Positions 11,064 to 22,420 of a stretch of 64,000 bases of DNA are shown here, one piece after another. The number at the start of each line of letters is the position of its first letter. The first letter of the stretch is position 1. The stretch spans positions 124,001 through 188,000 of the forward strand of contig CAJQUW010003381.1 in assembly GCA_907163375.1 (NCBI GenBank), in the 5' to 3' direction. A program made the position numbers and the translations under genes. Under the pieces are notes generated by a model, which was not told the origin of the DNA, made no database searches, and worked only from the letters and a program-made list of their open reading frames with translations. Origin of the DNA: Prostheceraeus crozeri. Lineage: Eukaryota > Platyhelminthes > Polycladida > Euryleptidae.

Positions 11064-13528
11064 AAATTGTATTATACCCATTATTATTATTTATCATTTC
11101 AATGCACAGGAATTTCTTCAATTTGAGCGCTTGCTTGAAAATAACCCATTGATGTTTTCCCGATGCGTGTTGGTATTTTTTCTTTGTTGTGTGGTGAATA
11201 TTTTTCTTATTTGGGTTCCTTGCTGTTGAAGAGAACGATTCTCTCTACCATTACTTGTATACATGATTGACGTGTAATTTGATCCGTTGCCAACTAACCA
11301 ATTATTTCGAAATGAGATCAACTTGTGCGATAAGTAAAGGGATGGAACGATGAGATCGGGAGATAGTCCTGCTTCTAATGTTACGAATGTTCACTGTACT
11401 TCTGATGTCCGTACAATCTGATAAGGTTGTTGCCTCCATACACCTAACACAATGTATCTGGAGTGACAGCTCTTCCTTCTGCAAGCTGGGAGGAGAACAT
11501 TGATCGATGCCTCAACTGTCTTAATATGATTGACTTCAACGGAGTAGAAATTGTTTGGAAGTGAGGCACGGGCGTCTTTTCTGAAACGTGCTGGAGAGAA
11601 ATTTTCCCTGAGATGAAAGGTGCAGTATTTATATTTCAAGACAGGATTGAAATTCCGGTGTTTTATCTTGAAGCCTTGTGTTATAACTGAATTGTAGATG
11701 ATACACAATTATTGAATTATTGTTGCAGCATGAGCTTTCGTGTTCGACTTCTTTAATAGTGACTGTTGAAACATCAGTTGTATTCCTATCAGAGTTTAAT
11801 GCGTTGAATATGTACTGATAATAAAATAAAGTAGTATTCGGTTTTGCTGAGAAATGCTACGTGGAAATACAAAACATTCGATTCTTTCGAAATCATAGCT
11901 CAGGAATCTGTAAATGGCTGAAAATTTAAACCACCACACCATGCCTTAGCGTGGCTTATTTGACTCATTAGGTTTATATATTTTTTTTATTCATTAGCTT
12001 TAACTTATGCATTTTCAATATTTTTCGTTGAAGAAATTTCAATTTTCACCCCTATAAGATATAATAAAAAATAAATTAATTTTTATTTCGGTAATTAAAC
12101 TGATGACTGTTACATATGATTGTGCAGCTGTACATCAATGCGGTTCACATATGTGAGCTCAAACGGTAACTAGAATGCAGAAACCTGCAACAAGCGTTCA
12201 AAGTTTTTTTTCAAAAAATGTCGAAAACGGCGGTTTTCAAGCTGGTCTAACTTTTTTCTATATGTCATCTTTGACTGCAAATTGATGCTGAAACTAAGAA
12301 ACATGCGTAATTACTCATAGAAGAAATTGGATCAGGTAACCGATAGTTAAAGTGGTACAAATAAGCAAATTTTGAATTTTCAAACTTCTTTGATGTAGTG
12401 CAGTGAAATTGGTGTCCGCGAAAGAAAATAAATTGTAGAGATCTCATGATATAGGACATAATGTTAAAGTGAGATTTGTTGAATTCATTCATTTTCTCTC
12501 GGATACGACTTTTTGTAGCCAAGTGCCTACTGTCAAATGATTTTTGTCTGCATCGCATCCCTCCCCTACATGTACGGTGTAAGTACATGGAAGCTACTAT
12601 GTTCAATTGAAGCCAATTGATCAGCCGTCCAAAATTAATAGCTCTCTGCTATGCTTTTGTACAAAAATCTAGGATAATTCCACTGTTATAAGAAGGTAGA
12701 CGCTTTCAATCATAGCATGTCACGATTATCATCCTACAATTTTACCTGACGATATCTTCTTAATATTGAAAGGAAAGTTACGTTTAGCATTGGATTAACT
12801 TCTAGTAAACTGAACTATGTGATTGTGTGATTCTGGTATAAAGATGACGTTTCGTCATTGAAAGTGATGGCTAACCACTTAATGAAATGAATGTATGTAT
12901 GCGCAAATGTTCTACTGACTGACTTTCATCGTCGCCTATCGCCCACTAGTGAATATACAGAAATGCTGAGAATGACCATCCCATGTGAACATGAACGCTG
13001 TCACATTACCAGCGCATTTCTCATGGGATTTCCACCCAGGCGAATCACTTGCCTATTCACGTGTGTCTGACATCTTTTGATGCTTCCTCAGACGACGAGA
13101 ATTTAATGGTACATTATGCTCAAGAAGCGATTTTTAGTCCTACGCAAGCAACTTTTCACTTCTGCATAAAACAGTAAAGTCAGTCCGAAATCACAGTTTT
13201 CATCTCATTTTGGCATGTCTGCAGTATTTTTTGAAGCTTTAATCCTATTTTCCACTTTCTCGCCTCGGTTTTCGTTAAGATGGACAACATTGTTTCATTT
13301 GATCATGAAGAACGGACATTTTCCACTTTATTAGTCTGGGGGATAAAACCTTTGATGCTATTGAGCAAATCAATAGCATCATCGCACAAAGGTTGGCATG
13401 AGTGCGTTTAAATGAATTTCGAAAAAATCCCAAAATGTGCTCTTCTATGTAGTTTGCGGAGATATCTATATATAGATATCAAATATTAGTCTAAGTGATA
13501 TTGACTTCACCTTTATATGCACTTTATA
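11064..13528. other. Stretch without supported features
   Basis: AT-rich. The antisense frames 11391-11708 and 12265-12606 lack recognisable domains. A coding-like patch at about 12915-13075 could not be matched to a family on either strand. Confidence 0.4.
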
Positions 13529-13580
13529 TAAATGCCTATCTGTGGTACTATTCCATGTAATTCACAGTCTTTCGCAGCTA
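13529..13580. repeat. Dispersed repeat, copy 1
   Basis: AAATGCCTATCTGTGGTACT and the following ATTCCATGTAATTCA, then TCTTTCGCAGCT, recur almost unchanged at 25793-25841 in the same orientation. The inner GTACCATAGATA (reverse complement) also occurs near 19297. The parent element is unidentified. Confidence 0.55.
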
Positions 13581-13718
13581 TTTATTTCACTCATCCCTGT
13601 ACTTTATCTTCAATTTCCTGTATGCATGTACAGTGACCTACTGTCTACAAGGAGTTACACAGTGAGAACTCCGAGTAGGCAGCTAGGTTACTGATATGTA
13701 ACCCACGAGAAGAAATGA

Positions 13719-13751
13719 AATATGCCTAGGCTTATATATCTAGGAGTCCAT
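13719..13751 (+). repeat. Solitary right end of the CATGGACTCC element family
   Basis: The run TATATATCTAGGAGTCCAT matches the right terminus at 60565 and the MITE end at 18857. A short inverted partner (CCTAGG) precedes it, so it too ends in a small hairpin. No matching left end or target duplication was found, so it is probably a truncated copy. Confidence 0.5.
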
Positions 13752-15053
13752 GCCTTTGCCCAATACCATAGATCCATGCTGCGCTCTATAGATCCATTTT
13801 TAGATATTTTTAGACAAACTTAGATATTTCAATGAAACACAAACTTAACAATATCTTAAATATTATAGTGATTTCAGCGGAGAAATACTTGAATTTGAAT
13901 TCAGCGGAGAAATACAAAGATAAGCATATGATCATGAAAAATTTCCACAAGATGGGTCAAATATAGTCTATTCTTTTATGAAATAGGAGAGGAAGAGCAC
14001 AGTCATCAACTATGCAGCAGTGGACTTTGATGATGAGCTGTTTAACTTTGACATTGGTGAAAAGCTGTAGAAAAAGGCTACGATCAAATAAGAAAGGAAT
14101 TGAAAGACGTCCAGACTCAACACGAAAACGATAGAAAAGTCACGCTTTACTTCAACTGATTCAAGCGAAGCCATGAATAATGGAAAGTGGCTCTTGACTA
14201 CCAGAGTAAGGTATCAAGAGAACTGATTGAGGATTACCTATCAGATGATGGCGATGAACTATCTGCTGATCTGCCTCTTCATAGAGCTCAAGAAACAATG
14301 GCGATCTGTATCCACTTCCCACATGGAAAACTATCATGTTTTCTATAACAATATTATAATAACTAAACGAAAAGACGATGAGTGAAGGGTTCCACCTTGA
14401 ATTGACGACCACCTCAACAGAACAAAGTAAGTTTTCATCATATTTATTCTTGCCATATAAGTATGTAAATTCTAAATTACTAAATGTATTAAAATGAACA
14501 CGCATTACATTTGTATTAATTTAATTACATACTAATACTAGATTGCATAATTTTTTAACCTGTAAATAGTTCATTTTTTGTGACATTTAGAAATTCATAT
14601 CTAGGTCTACATAACAAAACACATGCAAAGTCGTAGGATGGCTGGATTGTATTTATGATTGATTGAAATCACTAGCTGACGAGCAATAGTGCCTTGTGTA
14701 TGAGCATCAAGTAACGAAAATGAAATCAGTCAATGTAAATTTAGAAAATATGCATACGTGGTGTGATCCAAAATGTCCCGGACTAACCTACTTGCAGATA
14801 ACCTGTGATAACGAATACTACTTCAGATGTAAATTTAGGTCTTTAAGGCATGAGAAATATGGTTGCCGAAATTTTTCCGGTCAGTTTTCTATTTTTTCAA
14901 AATTTTCAAACATTTTTGTCTGAATTTCAAGATTTTCCTATAAATTCTAGCGATTTAGAATTAATATATTTAGATTAACTTGACAGTTAAGCTATCACTA
15001 ATAACCTGACTAATAATTAACGGAAAAACAAATGTTTTGTTCCAGAAAACAGT

Positions 15054-16108
15054 TTACTTTTCAATGTATGAGCCGTTAGCATTCGTCACTTTTTGCCAAC
15101 GAAGTCTCAATTCACAAAAAGCTTTATGAAAAAATTCCGGTGTCAAAGAATCAAAAAACTCAGTAACTGCATCCCGCAGTTCAACTGGCGATTCAAAATG
15201 GTGTCCACGAAGATGCTTTTTGAGGAATCTAAACAGATAGAAGTCACTTGGGGCCAAGTCAGGTGAATAAGGAGGATGGCTCAATAGTTGAAATCCGTTT
15301 CTCGTTAAGGCATTGGTTGTCTCCTGCGAGGTGTGAATCGGAGCATTGTCATGAAGCAAGTAGAGGGGAATGTTTCGTGGCTTTCTTATTTTCTTCCTCG
15401 CTTCAGATAACAGATTGGAATAATATTCGCTATTGATTCTTACTCCTTTATCCGCAAAGTCAACCAGTTGGATTCCCGAAGCGTTCCAAAAGACCGTCAG
15501 CATCAACGACCGGCGATGTGATGTTCCGGATCGCATTTTCAAAGGGGCAGACTCGCCTGATTTTCGCCACTCTGCAGATTCTCGCTTACTTTGAGGCAGA
15601 TACAAACTTAAGGTGTTTCATCCTCTGTAAGGATGCAGTTCAGAAACTGATCTCCGTGCATTTCGAGGAGATCCAAATTTGACTGTGCCGCCAGAAGTCT
15701 GTTCTCCTTCATTTCAGGTGACAGAAACTTCGGTACGAAACGTGATGCCAGTTTGCGATATCCAAGTCTTTCGATGATGTCATGACAGGAGTGATAACTG
15801 ATTCGCAACTCTCTTGACAACTCACGGATGGTTATCCTTCTGTGTGCTGTAATCACTTCATCGCACTGACTCGATTTCTCTTCCGGAATCTCCTGCGGCC
15901 GACCAACAGTTGACAAATCTTGCTCCACAGATTGTCTTCCGCGTTTAAATTCGCTTATCCAGAAATAAGCAGTAGTTCTCGATGGAGCTTTGCTTCCATA
16001 TGCCAGGCTTAATTCCTTTAGAATGTCACCATTAGCGAAGCCGCGGATCAGGAGGTATCGTATCACTCTGCGATATTCGACTGAAGACACGCTTGTCACA
16101 TCCATCAT
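15054..16108 (-). pseudogene. Mariner transposase, one frameshift
   Basis: Cut-and-paste DDD transposase in two overlapping-phase parts. 16108-15608 holds the paired helix-turn-helix DNA-binding half (RGFANGDILKEL, FWISEFKRG, then GRPQE) and the first catalytic Asp (ILTEDET). 15605-15054 holds the second (LLHDNAPIHTS) and third (SPDLAPSDFY), with 34 residues between the last two Asp, the D34D spacing of classic mariners. The frame shifts by one base at about 15605-15612, just after the first Asp. Apart from this the protein would be about 350 residues, the usual length. It lies wholly inside the 140-bp inverted repeats. Confidence 0.9.
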
Positions 16109-16152
16109 GAAAACTGATAGAACAAAGAACCATCGTTGACACGGATTTCTTA

Positions 16153-16263
16153 ATGAATGCGTGCTGAATGAACTTCACTGATTGATATCGTAACACATGA
16201 AGTGCGTGCTGACATGAATGCGTGCTGAATGAACTTCACTGATTGATATCGTAACACATGAAG
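16153..16263. repeat. Tandem duplication of 50 bp in the mariner 5' region
   Basis: The block ATGAATGCGTGCTGAATGAA... (16153-16202) is repeated exactly at 16214-16263, 61 bases apart. It sits between the transposase start and the right inverted repeat and is probably a local slippage duplication. Confidence 0.85.
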
Positions 16264-16556
16264 CAATTAACAAAAGACGTGCAATATTCATGGCAAAGAT
16301 ATCCGTCAAATAAGGTACAAATCAAAATCAATCTAACTATAACAATAAGACAAATCGGATCTCGATCAATTCAGAAAATACAGAAATTCATGTTAAAATG
16401 TAAAAATATTTTTTAAAAATAGAAAACTGACCGGAAAAATTTCGGCGACCATATTTCTCATGCCTTAAAGACCTAAATTTACATCTGAAGTAGTATTCGT
16501 TATCACAGGTTATCTGCAAGTAGGTTAGTCCGGGACATTTTGGATCACACCACGTA

Positions 16557-17282
16557 TGTAGGTATTTGTGGTATTATGTAGGTATAGTCCATAGGTATTT
16601 TTGATTCAACGCCAAAAGCTTGAGCTATTAAGTATATGGTGCAAATCATTTAAGTAATATAAACTGATAACTGAAGGTATTCCATCTTTTATTTATTAGA
16701 TGATGACAATTAATAGCTACATCATATCATTCCAAAATACAAATTGTAGGATTAATTGCAGCAGATCATGATAGCAAATACAATAATAGATTTCTTGACT
16801 TTACTTCGCTGACTACAAAATACCACATATTTCTTAACAATTCTAATTGTTCTAATTCTAATAATTCCGTTTTAATTCCAGCTCCCCCATCGAATGATGG
16901 ATCAATTGTGGTTGTACCACACATCTGCTATCAAATCCAAATTTTCAGTGCCGTGGACATGCTACAACAAGCAACAATTCTAAGCAATGAGATCCAAGTG
17001 ACGTGATACAGATGACATAGTGCTATGCCTTCTATCCGATGTTATAAAACATTGTATCGAACATCTAGGTGCTATGGGTCAATGAATGAAGTGAATAATG
17101 CATAGAAATTTATTGTTAACTTTCGAATGAGGAACATTTTCAACACAAAATATTTGCGGTCAGGACAATGCTCATTGTTGACCGCAAATTGAAATTTCGG
17201 GTTTCGGTCACAAACAAACAACTAAAATACTCTTCTCTTGAAACGTACAATTAGGCCTACCTGCCAACCACTAGTTGATGAA
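16557..17282. other. 3' flank of the first tyrosine recombinase gene
   Basis: No gene. A small hairpin pairs ATTTGCGGTCA (17152-17162) with TGACCGCAAAT (17179-17189). A weak match to the CTAGGAGTCCATGG end motif lies near 17070-17085, but in the wrong orientation for a left terminus. Confidence 0.4.
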
Positions 17283-18770
17283 TCAGTCAGTTGAGCATTT
17301 GGGATTGACGAAAGTACAGTTTTGAAAATTGCCATTGAATTGAATTATAATTGGGCGATTGGTGGTGTTGCTTAGCGTATTTGCCATGTCGATGACGTTG
17401 TGGTCGTTTGCTTCGATCTCGTGAATGTCGATTCCCTCTTTTCTTCTTTTCGATGACAAAGGAAGGTTAGAATCGATTTTTGATTGAATCTTCATTGATC
17501 TAAGAAGGCAATCTGAAACTGATTGTTTGTCTGTGTCTTTCCTCTTCCTCACGTAGCGTTGAATGCTTTCTGGTCTTTTATGACCAGTGACACTGCTGAT
17601 ATCGTCGTTGTTCATACCGCTCTCTTTCAAGTGACATACCACAGTGGATCGAACGCAGTGATTGGTGTACAATTTGCTTAGACTTGCTGCCTTCCAAATA
17701 TTTTTCATGAAATTTCCAATTGAATTGTGACCAAGTACGCGTGTGTCACTGTAGCAAAATTCATTATTTAAAGTGATCTTTTTCAAGGGCACTGGAAACA
17801 GAGACGTGACTGTCTTGGGTATTTTCGAAAGATACAGCTTCAATGATTTACAGGACACTTTTGATCATGATTTGCAGCATACATCCTTGCAGATTTTAAA
17901 CTTGAAAATTCTTTTGCCGTTAACGAGGCTTTCACATTTTTTGATAGCATGTTGTCTTTAATGAAGACATATTCTCTTCCGCTTGAGTCTACATTGTATC
18001 CAATGGATTGGACAGATAAATTTCTTATCGTTTCACGTCCACGGAAGCCAAAAAAATATGTGATATTATACCATGCTTCCATTTGCAAAACTTCTGGATT
18101 CTGTTGATTAAAAAAGGACGTCAACTTTTCAATGTCATGGTCATGGATTGGATCATAGGACGATGTCTCTGTGCCTTGAGTTTTAAGCCATTTTACGACT
18201 TGAACTTTCAGTACTCTGTTGGCCCTAGTAAAATTTTCGCCAGACAGGATATTAATTGCTCTGTTCACGTCTGGTCCTGTCAAATATCTCTGCAATGCAG
18301 CCCGGATACAGATAAGACTGCTAGGTGAATATAAACGGCCATCCTTAGTTTTCAATTTGTAATAGAAGAAGCAAAGATAATCACTTAGAATCTTCTCAGG
18401 TAGTCTTTCGATGTTTGATGAAAGTTGATTTTCAATTAAAAAAGATTTCAGCTTTTTAACGTGACAAACAGTTTGCTTTTGTGTATATCGTGGAATGCTT
18501 TCTTGTTCAACTTCGTATTTCTTCATCAATTTGGCTGGGTAAGAAGTCTTCAAATTCATTGCTCCATGATTCTAATGACTGATTGAATTCAGTTTCTAGT
18601 TCTTTGATATAGCGATCTCCACTTTCATCATTGAGCCAAGTAACTATCTCGTCACTGACACCGCTTAGCATACCACCGGGAATATTGTCAAAATTGATCA
18701 TGCTGTGAGTTGTAATGATTGAAAGCAATAGAATGAAATTAGAGATAAATTCTAAACTATGTAAATTCAA
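17283..18770 (-). pseudogene. Crypton-type tyrosine recombinase, copy 1, two frameshifts
   Basis: Three consecutive frames (18770-18507, 18559-17840, 17858-17283) make one protein of roughly 480 residues. The acidic N-terminus contains NFDNIPGGMLSGV. A core DNA-binding domain follows (TQKQTVCHVKKLKSFL, LICIRAALQRYL), then the catalytic domain. Catalytic residues are visible: Arg in FFGFRGRETI, the H-x-x-R box in TNHCVRST, His in TGHKRPES, and the nucleophilic Tyr in IQRYVR. This DUF3504-like layout is that of animal Cryptons and domesticated relatives such as KIAA1958. The shifts fall near 18510-18560 and 17840-17858. All active-site residues survive, so inactivation is by frameshift only. 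A second copy lies at 58400-59690. Confidence 0.85.
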
Positions 18771-18808
18771 AATGATATCAATGTCTATAAAAAATCAAAT
18801 GACTTGAC

Positions 18809-18857
18809 CATGAACTCCTAGATATTGTCCTGTAGGTATAAATATCTAGGAGTCCAT
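18809..18857. mobile_element. 49-bp miniature element with perfect 8-bp duplication
   Basis: GACTTGAC occurs at 18801-18808 and 18858-18865. Between them the sequence runs from CATGAACTCCTAGATATT to AATATCTAGGAGTCCAT. The 13-bp arms (ACTCCTAGATATT) are separated by 14 bases, positions 18814-18853. It lies only 39 bases beyond the start of the first YR gene. It may be a tiny MITE of the 58240 family, or the right terminus of the first YR element. Confidence 0.65.
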
Positions 18858-18910
18858 GACTTGACTAAATGATTTATGATTTATGATATCACATAGATAG
18901 CCTACTCGAT

Positions 18911-19008
18911 ACAATATCAATATACCATGATATTATCGGTCATAAATAGCGGTCGCTAATGCGACCTTCATTTATGACCTCTAATATCATGGTATATTGA
19001 TATATTGT
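18911..19008. repeat. Palindrome with GGTCGC-TAAT-GCGACC core
   Basis: The arms 18911-18956 and 18961-19008 pair over about 46 bases with few mismatches, around a TAAT loop. The core GGTCGC-N4-GCGACC and the TGACCTCTAA block are shared with the palindrome at 22053-22144. Confidence 0.75.
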
Positions 19009-19152
19009 TCAGACTATCCATGGTACTGTTTGCTAATAAGCGGTCAACAATGATGAAAAAAGCGGTCATGAAAATGGCTAAGATAATTATAATAATATCA
19101 TAGATTTATCAATTGAACCTCTATAAAATTTTACCGATAACTCTGATACATC

Positions 19153-19263
19153 CATGGATGCCTAGATATATGAAGCACACATAAGCTAGATATATTGTCT
19201 TAACTGACGCAGAATAAAATGAAATGAAATGAAATATGGTGCTTCATATATCTAGGCGTCCAT
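19153..19263. mobile_element. 111-bp MITE of the CATGGA end family
   Basis: The inverted ends CATGGATGCCTAGATATATG and, read inward from the right, ATGGACGCCTAGATATATG extend to GAAGCAC. They are flanked by GATACATC (19145-19152) and GATGCATC (19264-19271), a 7/8 match. The ends resemble CATGGACTCCTAGATATATA of the 58240 element. Confidence 0.65.
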
Positions 19264-19739
19264 GATGCATCACACTGGGCATAGTTCTGTATAGTACCAT
19301 AGATAACCTGAACAATGTAATTGTAATGAGTGGTCAGAAAGTTTGTATACACCTAATGTTCAACGAAATATCTACATTTCTAACATGCAGATTCCCTATT
19401 CAAGTAAAAGTTTGATGGAAAATAACTTGAAATGGCATATGATGGCATATGGCATATGGCATATGAAATGGCCATGACATATGATTGAGGAAACATAGAA
19501 AACTATGATAAATCTAATTCTGGAATTACATTGAAAACTTTGCTTTTCGTACAATACGTGAGATAATGATTGTTTTATGTTATTTTAAGATACTAAGTTC
19601 TCACAAACAATTCATACATGGATCTCCTATTTTGCAACACAAAGCTAAAACAAATAATATTATGATATTCATAGCATTTATTTCATGACAGACAACAAAT
19701 TCGGTCAAAGAAGTTAAAAGTCAAAATAGGATTTCATTG

Positions 19740-20790
19740 CCTTAAGTGCTCAAAATTCTTTCCACGATCTTCGGCACATTGCTCACATCTTTCCAAAACA
19801 CTGGCAAAGTCTCCGACATAAGTCTTTATTTCTATCAATGTCTGAGAACGCCTGGATTGAGTAGGCTCTCAACTGAGGTACAGAGGTTGGTCGCTGGCCA
19901 TAAGCTAAGTTCTTGACCACCCCCAAACACTGAAATCCATTGGGGTGAGATCAAAGGAACGAGGAGGCCACTCTATGGCACCTGATCGACCGATCCACTT
20001 CATCGGGCAGACTTCATCAAGATAGGCTCTCACCGAAGCAGAATAGTGTGCGGGAACGCCATCCTGCTGGAAAAACAGTTAGTGAAAGCCTTCTCTTTCC
20101 TGCTAAGTGGGTACAATGACTCTTCGTAATATTTCCAAGTAAGTTTCACCAGTTACAGAGTTCTCGAAAAATACAGGTCCAATTATTCCTGCAGAGGAAA
20201 TACCTGCTTGAACTGATATGCCTGTTTGGTTCAACTGCTTTGTGACAGTGAAGTGTGGGTTCTCTGAAGGCCAATGAACACAGTTATGTCTGTTCAGTTG
20301 CCCATTTAGCTTGAATTGAGATTCATCTAACCAAATAATCCTATTCAAAATACGAGGCTTATTATTGGCCTCACTGATGAAAATGTCTGCAAATTGAAGA
20401 CGGCGATCGTACTTGTCTCATTCCTTTAGGATATTCATCAGTCATCCTCGTGACAACCCTAGCTCCAGACTACCACGTCTAATAAACTTCCTTGGACTGA
20501 TTTCGTATGCCTGAGCAACCAAAAAACCTGCTGTCTAGTGTGATTGCTGAGACTGGTCCTCCCGATCTTCGTGCGTCTTGAACTGAGCCTGTTTCTACAA
20601 ACTTATCTCGAATTCTGTAGGCCTATATGGTAACACTAGTTGAGGTGCCGACTGGATAGGTCTTCTTCCATTCTTCGATCATTTTACTTGCGCTTTCAAG
20701 TTTACAATAATTAATCAAAATAAATTTTCTTTCGTCTGATGACAACATAGAAGTGGATAATAGCACACTAGAATGGAAGTTTGATATCTT
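19740..20790 (-). pseudogene. DD41D mariner-like transposase, multiply broken
   Basis: Fragments in several frames on the minus strand. The N-terminal helix-turn-helix lies near 20780 (SSDERKFILINYCKL). Catalytic Asp 1 is in the frame at 20348-20103 (RIIWLDESQFKLNG). Asp 2 and 3 follow from about 20080 (LFFQQDGVPAHYSA ... SFDLTPMDFSVWG), with 41 residues between the last two Asp. The same spacing is seen in the better-preserved transposase at 52385. Several stops and frameshifts make it non-functional. Confidence 0.75.
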
Positions 20791-20811
20791 GCCTATGTAC
20801 AATGATGGCAC

Positions 20812-21987
20812 ATGGAAAATCTATGGTTTGTAGATCAGATTCGATCTAAAACATTGTATCATAGTGAAACTATTTACCAAGCTGGTTGTGGAAGTTGTTG
20901 ACAGGAAATTGCAGGATTTTCATCAAGAGAATTTTAAGTGAGATGGTGTCATTGTTTCATGTGAAATAGCCTACTATTCAATGGATTAATATACTGTGTC
21001 TATCTGTAGCAGTCATTGACAACTATTTTATAATGTTTCAACACTGGAATACGAATCAAAAATTGGTTCAGAGTCATAATTGAAAATGGTTGCTGTACTG
21101 GTTGAAAGAATATCTCAAGGATTCAAAGATAAAAATTCTAATTACTGGATGATTTCTCTTTCTATCGCTCAAGAAACCCAACGCTTTCTGGAATAAACAC
21201 ATTGAAAGCTTCTTTACCGACATTCATTTCTCAGATAAATTATATGTCGCTGGATCCTTTCAATCAATCACTAAATGACTTATGTGATATAGTGTGATGA
21301 TATTTTGGAAGCTCATATTCGAAAGCATGCAAAGGTTTTGAAAACTGTTCAAATATATTGAATAGGGGAAACGCTTTTAAGTAAAATGAATACTCTGAGA
21401 TTTCTTGGCCTCTGATTTCAAGTTGGAGCAATGCATGCTCTGAAAATCGACATTACAAGTTGCATATGTGTCTGATTATACTTTTGATTGATAATAGGAG
21501 CGATATTGCAAAATGATGAACGTACAGAACGTTTTACAGGATTTCCTTCTTTATCATCCTGTCAGTGCAGCATTTTGAAAATTCACTATTGCTTTAGTCT
21601 ACCTGATCTTTGGACAAGGGGCAACAATCCAGATCACAAATTGTTTTGATAATTAAAAATGCCAACCCGAAAACAAGAAAGCCAGCTCGCAAAATTTGCA
21701 TTTTGCCCCAACTAAGTTCCCCCGGAATGTGCCATAATTTTCATGCAATTTCCATTCTAGGACTTTCTATGGTATTATTAATTTCTATGGATGACAGCTT
21801 CCGAGACATTACGTGACAATAAAAAGTTTGAACTGATTTTGGTCATAAATTTATACGCTTTGATTATATCTTTGGATAAAATCAATGATTCTTAACATTG
21901 ACATCTAATTATAGGTGTCTAACTGAGCATAGATAGTCCATGAACTGCTCTAGGCTCGATGACTCGACTAGATATCTAACTGTTCAG
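20812..21987. other. Featureless interior of the 19326 transposon
   Basis: AT-rich. No coding homology, repeats or nested ends were seen. The open frame at 21610-21816 (+) is unsupported. Confidence 0.35.
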
Positions 21988-22052
21988 GTTGACATGAGAA
22001 ATGTAGATATTTCGTTTAACATTAGGTATATACAAACTTTTTGACCAATTTG

Positions 22053-22144
22053 TATATGCCTATTTAGAGGTCAGCAATGATCCAACTGGAGGTCGCTTAC
22101 GCGACCTCCAGTTGGATCATTGCTGACCTCTAAATAGGCATATA
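22053..22144. repeat. Perfect 44-bp-arm palindrome with GGTCGC-TTAC-GCGACC core
   Basis: The arms 22053-22096 and 22101-22144 are perfect inverted repeats around TTAC. The palindrome abuts the right TA of the 19326 transposon and shares its core and its TGACCTCTAA block with 18911-19008. Perfect arms imply recent origin or gene-conversion-like homogenisation. Confidence 0.85.
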
Positions 22145-22266
22145 AATATACCATTGCTACTTTGACATATCTATTGTCTTTTCGCCGGAGAAATATATAG
22201 TGAGAATTTTAAGCAGATATCAGGGTAATTCATCGTCAGAGTGGGTTACCATTGATTTCTATATAG

Positions 22267-22420
22267 ATAAGTGGGGAGTCATCGAGCCAGGTAATAGGAA
22301 AAAGAGAGCAAAAAACACACTTTGGTGGGCTCGAAAAATTTATTATAGTCGCACGACTGTTTGTGCGAGTATAATAAAATTTTCGAGCCCACCAAAGTGT
22401 GTTTTTTGCTCTCTTTTTTC
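22267..22420. repeat. Foldback insertion (58-bp arms) with 13-bp flanking repeat
   Basis: The arms 22297-22354 and 22363-22420 pair almost perfectly around GACTGTTT. GATTTCTATATAG stands at both 22254-22266 and 22421-22433, as a target duplication would. About 30 unpaired bases precede the left arm. The arms cause mirror-image open frames on both strands (22200-22451) that are not genes. Confidence 0.75.

Larger units (their letters stand above)
14757..16554 (-). mobile_element. Complete mariner transposon (DD34D)
   Basis: An 1,798-bp element flanked by TA at 14755-14756 and 16555-16556. Its terminal inverted repeats (14757-14896 and 16415-16554) are about 140 bp and near identical, starting CGTGGTGTGATCCAAAATGT. 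One internal difference (TTGCC versus TCGCC) was seen. Ends this long are unusual for mariners, which normally have about 30 bp. The transposase lies on the minus strand at 15054-16108. End identity implies fairly recent insertion, yet the gene is frameshifted. Confidence 0.92.
19326..22052 (-). mobile_element. Decayed DD41D mariner-like transposon
   Basis: The inverted ends TGGTCAGAAAGTTTGTATA (from 19331) and TGGTCAAAAAGTTTGTATA (reverse complement of the right end) continue for about 60 bp to ACGAAATATCTACATTTCT. TA dinucleotides lie at 19324-19325 and 22053-22054. At 2.7 kb it is longer than a usual mariner. About 1.2 kb on the N-terminal side of the transposase (20812-21987) has no recognisable content and may be a later insertion. 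Confidence 0.75.

Noticed and set aside
10689..11126. Two open frames on opposite strands with near-identical peptides
   Set aside because: They arise from the arms of the foldback repeat, not from duplicated genes.
14161..14505. 114-codon antisense frame
   Set aside because: No recognisable domain; the opposite strand also looks weakly coding and neither could be supported.
17060..17090. Left terminus of the first YR element
   Set aside because: The CTAGGTGCTATGG match is weak and in right-end orientation; no flank repeat pairs with 18858-18865.
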